Shown here piece after piece: positions 61,852-64,000 of a stretch of 64,000 bases of DNA (positions are counted from its first letter, which is position 1; the number at the start of each line of letters is the position of its first letter). Origin of the DNA: Bacteroidetes bacterium 41-46. GTDB lineage: Bacteria; Bacteroidota; Bacteroidia; Bacteroidales; UBA932. Below the pieces are notes generated by a model. It had not been told where the DNA came from. It did not search any database and saw only the letters and a list, made by a program, of their open reading frames with translations. Location of the stretch: positions 210,278 through 274,277 of the forward strand of contig MKTA01000018.1 of assembly GCA_001897515.1 (NCBI GenBank). Reading direction: 5' to 3'. The translations under genes and the position numbers were made by a program.

Positions 61852-62889
61852 CTACTGGAAGTAGCGGGTCTTGAGCCAGGTCTTGTACATTGGGTCTAGG
61901 AAGTGGCTGCTCTTTTTGGTGAACTCAATGATCTCTTTCTTTTTGAGGGCGTCTTTGATGCGGTTGACGTTGGCGGAGGATTGGAGGTTGTAGTTCTCCA
62001 GGGTCTCCAGGGAGCTGAAGCGCTCGACTCCGTCCAGGATGGCTTTGAGGAAGCTGATCTGGTAGTTGCTCAGTCGGGCGGTGAGGAGGCGGAATCGGTA
62101 TGAGTGGAGCTCCATCAGTAGCTCAAAGGCCTGGTTGATAATGGCCTCGGTGAGGTAACCGCGTGTGAGTCCGTAGGCGATGTCGGCCAACTGTTGTGTG
62201 TACCAGGGCTGCCCCTCGGTGAGGGTGTAGATGTGGAGGGCTAGTTCTCTTGGGACGACGCGTCCGGCTTTGAGGAAGCTTCTTATTATGTATTCGGTGA
62301 AGTGGCGCTCTTCTATTTTTGTGAAGCGGATGCGCTCGGCCTGGTTATAAAAGAATTTGATTTCGTCAAAGATGACGCGCATGGCGTTGACGAATGAGCC
62401 CGAGAGGACGACGGAGGTGTTTGGGTGTTGTCGGTCTCCGCACTCTTTTTCCATTGATTTGAGGGGGATATCGGGGTCGTCAAATTTCAGAACTTCCTGA
62501 AATTCTTCTATGTATATTATGAGATTTGTTTGTGCCGATGCTGCCCGTCTGTCGGCCTCTTTAATAAAGGCACCGGCAGAATCTATGTGGGGGCGTTCAT
62601 GGGGCGGGAGGGGAAGGACATTTTCCAGAGCCTCCATGCACTTTCTGATCAGGTGCTCGTCTGACCTGACGTTGAAGAGGTTAATGTTGCAGAGGCGGTA
62701 TTTGAAACCGTCATGCTTGAGTCTTTCAAATGTATGTTGTATGAGCGACTGTTTTCCGCTTTTTGGCGGCTCGTAGATGGCTGCGCATCTGTGCTCCTTG
62801 ATTACCTTGTATAATTTGTCGCTCTCGGTATTGCGCGGGATGAAATCTGTTCCCGACACAATAGTGTTGTAGATAAATGGTGAGTCCAT
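61852..62889 (-). CDS. AAA-type ATPase (ORC/NACHT-like P-loop protein)
   Basis: A 345-residue P-loop protein: NTIVSGTDFIPRNTESDKLY, a Walker A-like IYEPPKSGKQSLIQ, Walker B NLIIYIEEFQEVLKF, sensor-like TSVVLSGSFVNAMRVIF, then a helical lid and a winged-helix C-terminus (NYQISFLKAILDGVERFSSL, NRIKDALKKKEIIEF). The Walker A has Glu-Pro-Pro where most have Gly-Pro-Arg, but GK(Q)S is kept. Relatives in Bacteroidota are common, often in several copies, of unknown role. It is divergent from rplU. Confidence 0.85.
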   Translation of the reverse strand: MDSPFIYNTIVSGTDFIPRNTESDKLYKVIKEHRCAAIYEPPKSGKQSLIQHTFERLKHDGFKYRLCNINLFNVRSDEHLIRKCMEALENVLPLPPHERPHIDSAGAFIKEADRRAASAQTNLIIYIEEFQEVLKFDDPDIPLKSMEKECGDRQHPNTSVVLSGSFVNAMRVIFDEIKFFYNQAERIRFTKIEERHFTEYIIRSFLKAGRVVPRELALHIYTLTEGQPWYTQQLADIAYGLTRGYLTEAIINQAFELLMELHSYRFRLLTARLSNYQISFLKAILDGVERFSSLETLENYNLQSSANVNRIKDALKKKEIIEFTKKSSHFLDPMYKTWLKTRYFQ

Positions 62890-62951
62890 AATTTTAGGTT
62901 TAAGTAATAGGGGTGTTACAAATTTAATAAATTATTTAGATAAAGGAACTT

Positions 62952-62982
62952 TTTGGAGAATAAAAAAGTTTGATTATATTTG
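62952..62982 (+). promoter_or_regulatory. Consensus promoter of rplU-rpmA
   Basis: TTTG (62952-62955), exactly 19 bp, TATATTTG (62975-62982), about 95 bp before the rplU ATG. The leader of about 85 bases is longer than needed for a ribosome site and could hold a control element. Confidence 0.8.
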
Positions 62983-63076
62983 TCGTCCCAAAAAGCAAAT
63001 GATAAGATTGTCAAGCTATTGATTAAGAGTTGTTTAAGTGCAGCCGCTTGCAGTCGATAACTATAATAATTATTTT

Positions 63077-63385
63077 ATGTACGCAATTGTAGATATTGCA
63101 GGACAGCAATTTAAAGTTGAAAAAGAGAGTAAAATCTTTGTAAACCGTCTTCATGCAGATGAGGGAGCTTCGCTATCTTTTGAGAAGGTTCTTTTGATTG
63201 ACAACGACGGTGCTGTGAAGGTGGGTGCTCCTTATGTTGAGGGTGTGGTTGTAAAGGCTACGGTGCTTGAGCATCTTAAAGGCAAAAAGGTAATTGTGTT
63301 TAAGAAGAAGCGTCGTAAAGGCTATACCAAAAAGAATGGTCATCGTCAGTGTCTGACGCAGATTAAAATTGAGGAGATCGCTTAA
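63077..63385 (+). CDS. rplU: 50S ribosomal protein L21
   Basis: A 102-residue protein of the large ribosomal subunit: MYAIVDIAGQQFKVEKESKI, KVLLIDNDGAVKVGAPYVEG and IVFKKKRRKGYTKKNGHRQC. The frame is open from 63038, but MYAIVDIAGQQ at 63077 is the family start. First of the rplU-rpmA operon. Confidence 0.97.
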   Translation: MYAIVDIAGQQFKVEKESKIFVNRLHADEGASLSFEKVLLIDNDGAVKVGAPYVEGVVVKATVLEHLKGKKVIVFKKKRRKGYTKKNGHRQCLTQIKIEEIA

Positions 63386-63416
63386 TTACTAACCAACAAC
63401 GAAAAATTTTTAGATT

Positions 63417-63686
63417 ATGGCACATAAGAAAGGCGTCGGTAGTTCCAAGAACGGACGTGAATCACACAGTAAAAGACTGGGCGTAAAATTGTTTGGCGGT
63501 CAGTATGCAAAAGCGGGCAACATTCTTGTTCGCCAGAGAGGAACTGTCCATGTGGCAGGTGAAAACGTAGGAATGGGTGTTGACCACACTCTGTTTGCAC
63601 TTGTTGACGGAGTAGTTACTTTCAAAAAGAAGGTTAACAACAAGTCATATGTATCTGTAATTCCTCAGGTTAAGGCCGAGGCGTAG
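63417..63686 (+). CDS. rpmA: 50S ribosomal protein L27
   Basis: An 89-residue protein: [54 protein letters not shown]. It starts with MAHKKG, so there is no Firmicutes-type N-terminal leader needing cleavage. Located near the peptidyl-transferase centre. 31 bp after rplU. Confidence 0.98.
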   Translation: MAHKKGVGSSKNGRESHSKRLGVKLFGGQYAKAGNILVRQRGTVHVAGENVGMGVDHTLFALVDGVVTFKKKVNNKSYVSVIPQVKAEA

Positions 63687-63731
63687 TTTCCGGCTGTATG
63701 CCGGATTTATTTGATACGACGTAAGAAAAAT

Positions 63732-63758
63732 AAGCATCCTGAAAGGGGTGCTTTTTTT
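63732..63758 (+). terminator. Terminator of rplU-rpmA
   Basis: AAGCATCC pairs with GGGTGCTT (one G-T and one mismatch tolerated) around a short loop, then seven T. It is 45 bp after the rpmA stop. Confidence 0.8.
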
Positions 63759-63816
63759 GTGGAGTGAGTAGTAGAGTAGAGTAGAATAGAGGGTGGCCTG
63801 TTAGCGTTTAAGGTGG

Positions 63817-63925
63817 GCTTGCCACCGTTTGTTGTACAACATGCAGATTAATAACGTTTTAATGTATAGAGTTCTATAATTTTTTGAGGTAGGATTGAGG
63901 TGCGGTTGCCACCCTCCGCTGTACA
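63817..63925. repeat. Two family B ends in the same orientation
   Basis: GCTTGCCACCGTTTGTTGTA at 63817 and GGTTGCCACCCTCCGCTGTA at 63904 are left-type ends, 87 bp apart, both pointing right. Their partners would lie beyond the window or are lost. No gene is seen in 63759-64000. Confidence 0.75.
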
Positions 63926-64000
63926 TCATGCTAGTATATAGCAATTTGAGTTTTAGGGTTTTTGCGTTTTTTGAGATTTTGCAAAAGTTAATTATCTGTA

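Overview
The window looks like chromosomal DNA of a member of the Bacteroidota, most likely order Bacteroidales. The evidence is Bacteroidota-type promoters (TTTG, 19-21 bp, TAnnTTTG) before several genes, fimbrillin-like (Mfa/FimA) lipoproteins with LSSC-type lipoboxes, a BACON domain, a DUF3788-like protein, and a Wza/Wzz glycan export pair. The genome is AT-rich, with local GC-rich hairpin inserts. I cannot name the species.

Layout. 1-5.0 kb: a metH-metF methionine/one-carbon operon (minus strand). 5.2-6.6 kb: an orphan terminator, a small HNH-like gene, tRNA-Ser(GGA) and a cluster of extragenic palindromic repeats. 6.6-9.8 kb: two thioredoxin-fold proteins, a DUF3788-like protein, a cut-off small Cys-rich ORF, and a winged-helix regulator with its membrane partner behind a duplicated promoter/operator. 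9.9-12.8 kb: a three-gene toxin-antitoxin-SecB-chaperone (TAC) module and a lone contractile tail-sheath protein. 12.9-18.3 kb (plus strand): a three-gene surface lipoprotein operon. Its middle gene fuses a fimbrillin domain, BspA-like leucine-rich repeats, a BACON domain and an M64-type zinc peptidase. 18.3-19.7 kb: a REP-associated tyrosine transposase (RAYT) between two copies of its paired REP element.

19.6-56.0 kb: one large minus-strand glycan locus. It is transcribed from a consensus promoter at about 56.03 kb and ends at a terminator at 19.6 kb. It holds a FlaA1/PglF-type dehydratase, Wza, Wzz, a winged-helix protein, a UDP-GalNAcA pair (wbpP/wbpO-like), a legionaminic-acid-type nonulosonate pathway (legB, legC, legH, legI, legG, ptmE, legF) with three extra enzymes, an IS3-family insertion, Wzx, Wzy, glycosyltransferases, capE/F/G for UDP-L-FucNAc, and the PglC/PglD/PglE-type genes that with the PglF homologue would make and prime with diacetylbacillosamine. 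The expected product is a Wzx/Wzy-assembled surface glycan carrying FucNAc, probably GalNAcA, and a legionaminic-type acid.

56.1-64 kb: a phosphoesterase/beta-propeller protein, a UbiX with two in-frame tandem-repeat inserts, an AbiE-type toxin-antitoxin pair between two direct copies of a composite repeat, a 12-motif cassette array built on the end sequence of a repeat family, an AAA-type ATPase, and rplU-rpmA.

The most unusual feature is the density of extragenic repeats. There are at least two unrelated families of paired palindromes (A with its RAYT; B without one in view), a composite element present twice in opposite orientation, 40-bp tandem units, and a mosaic array of three cassette types. 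Family A repeats supply the last codons or stop codons of four genes.
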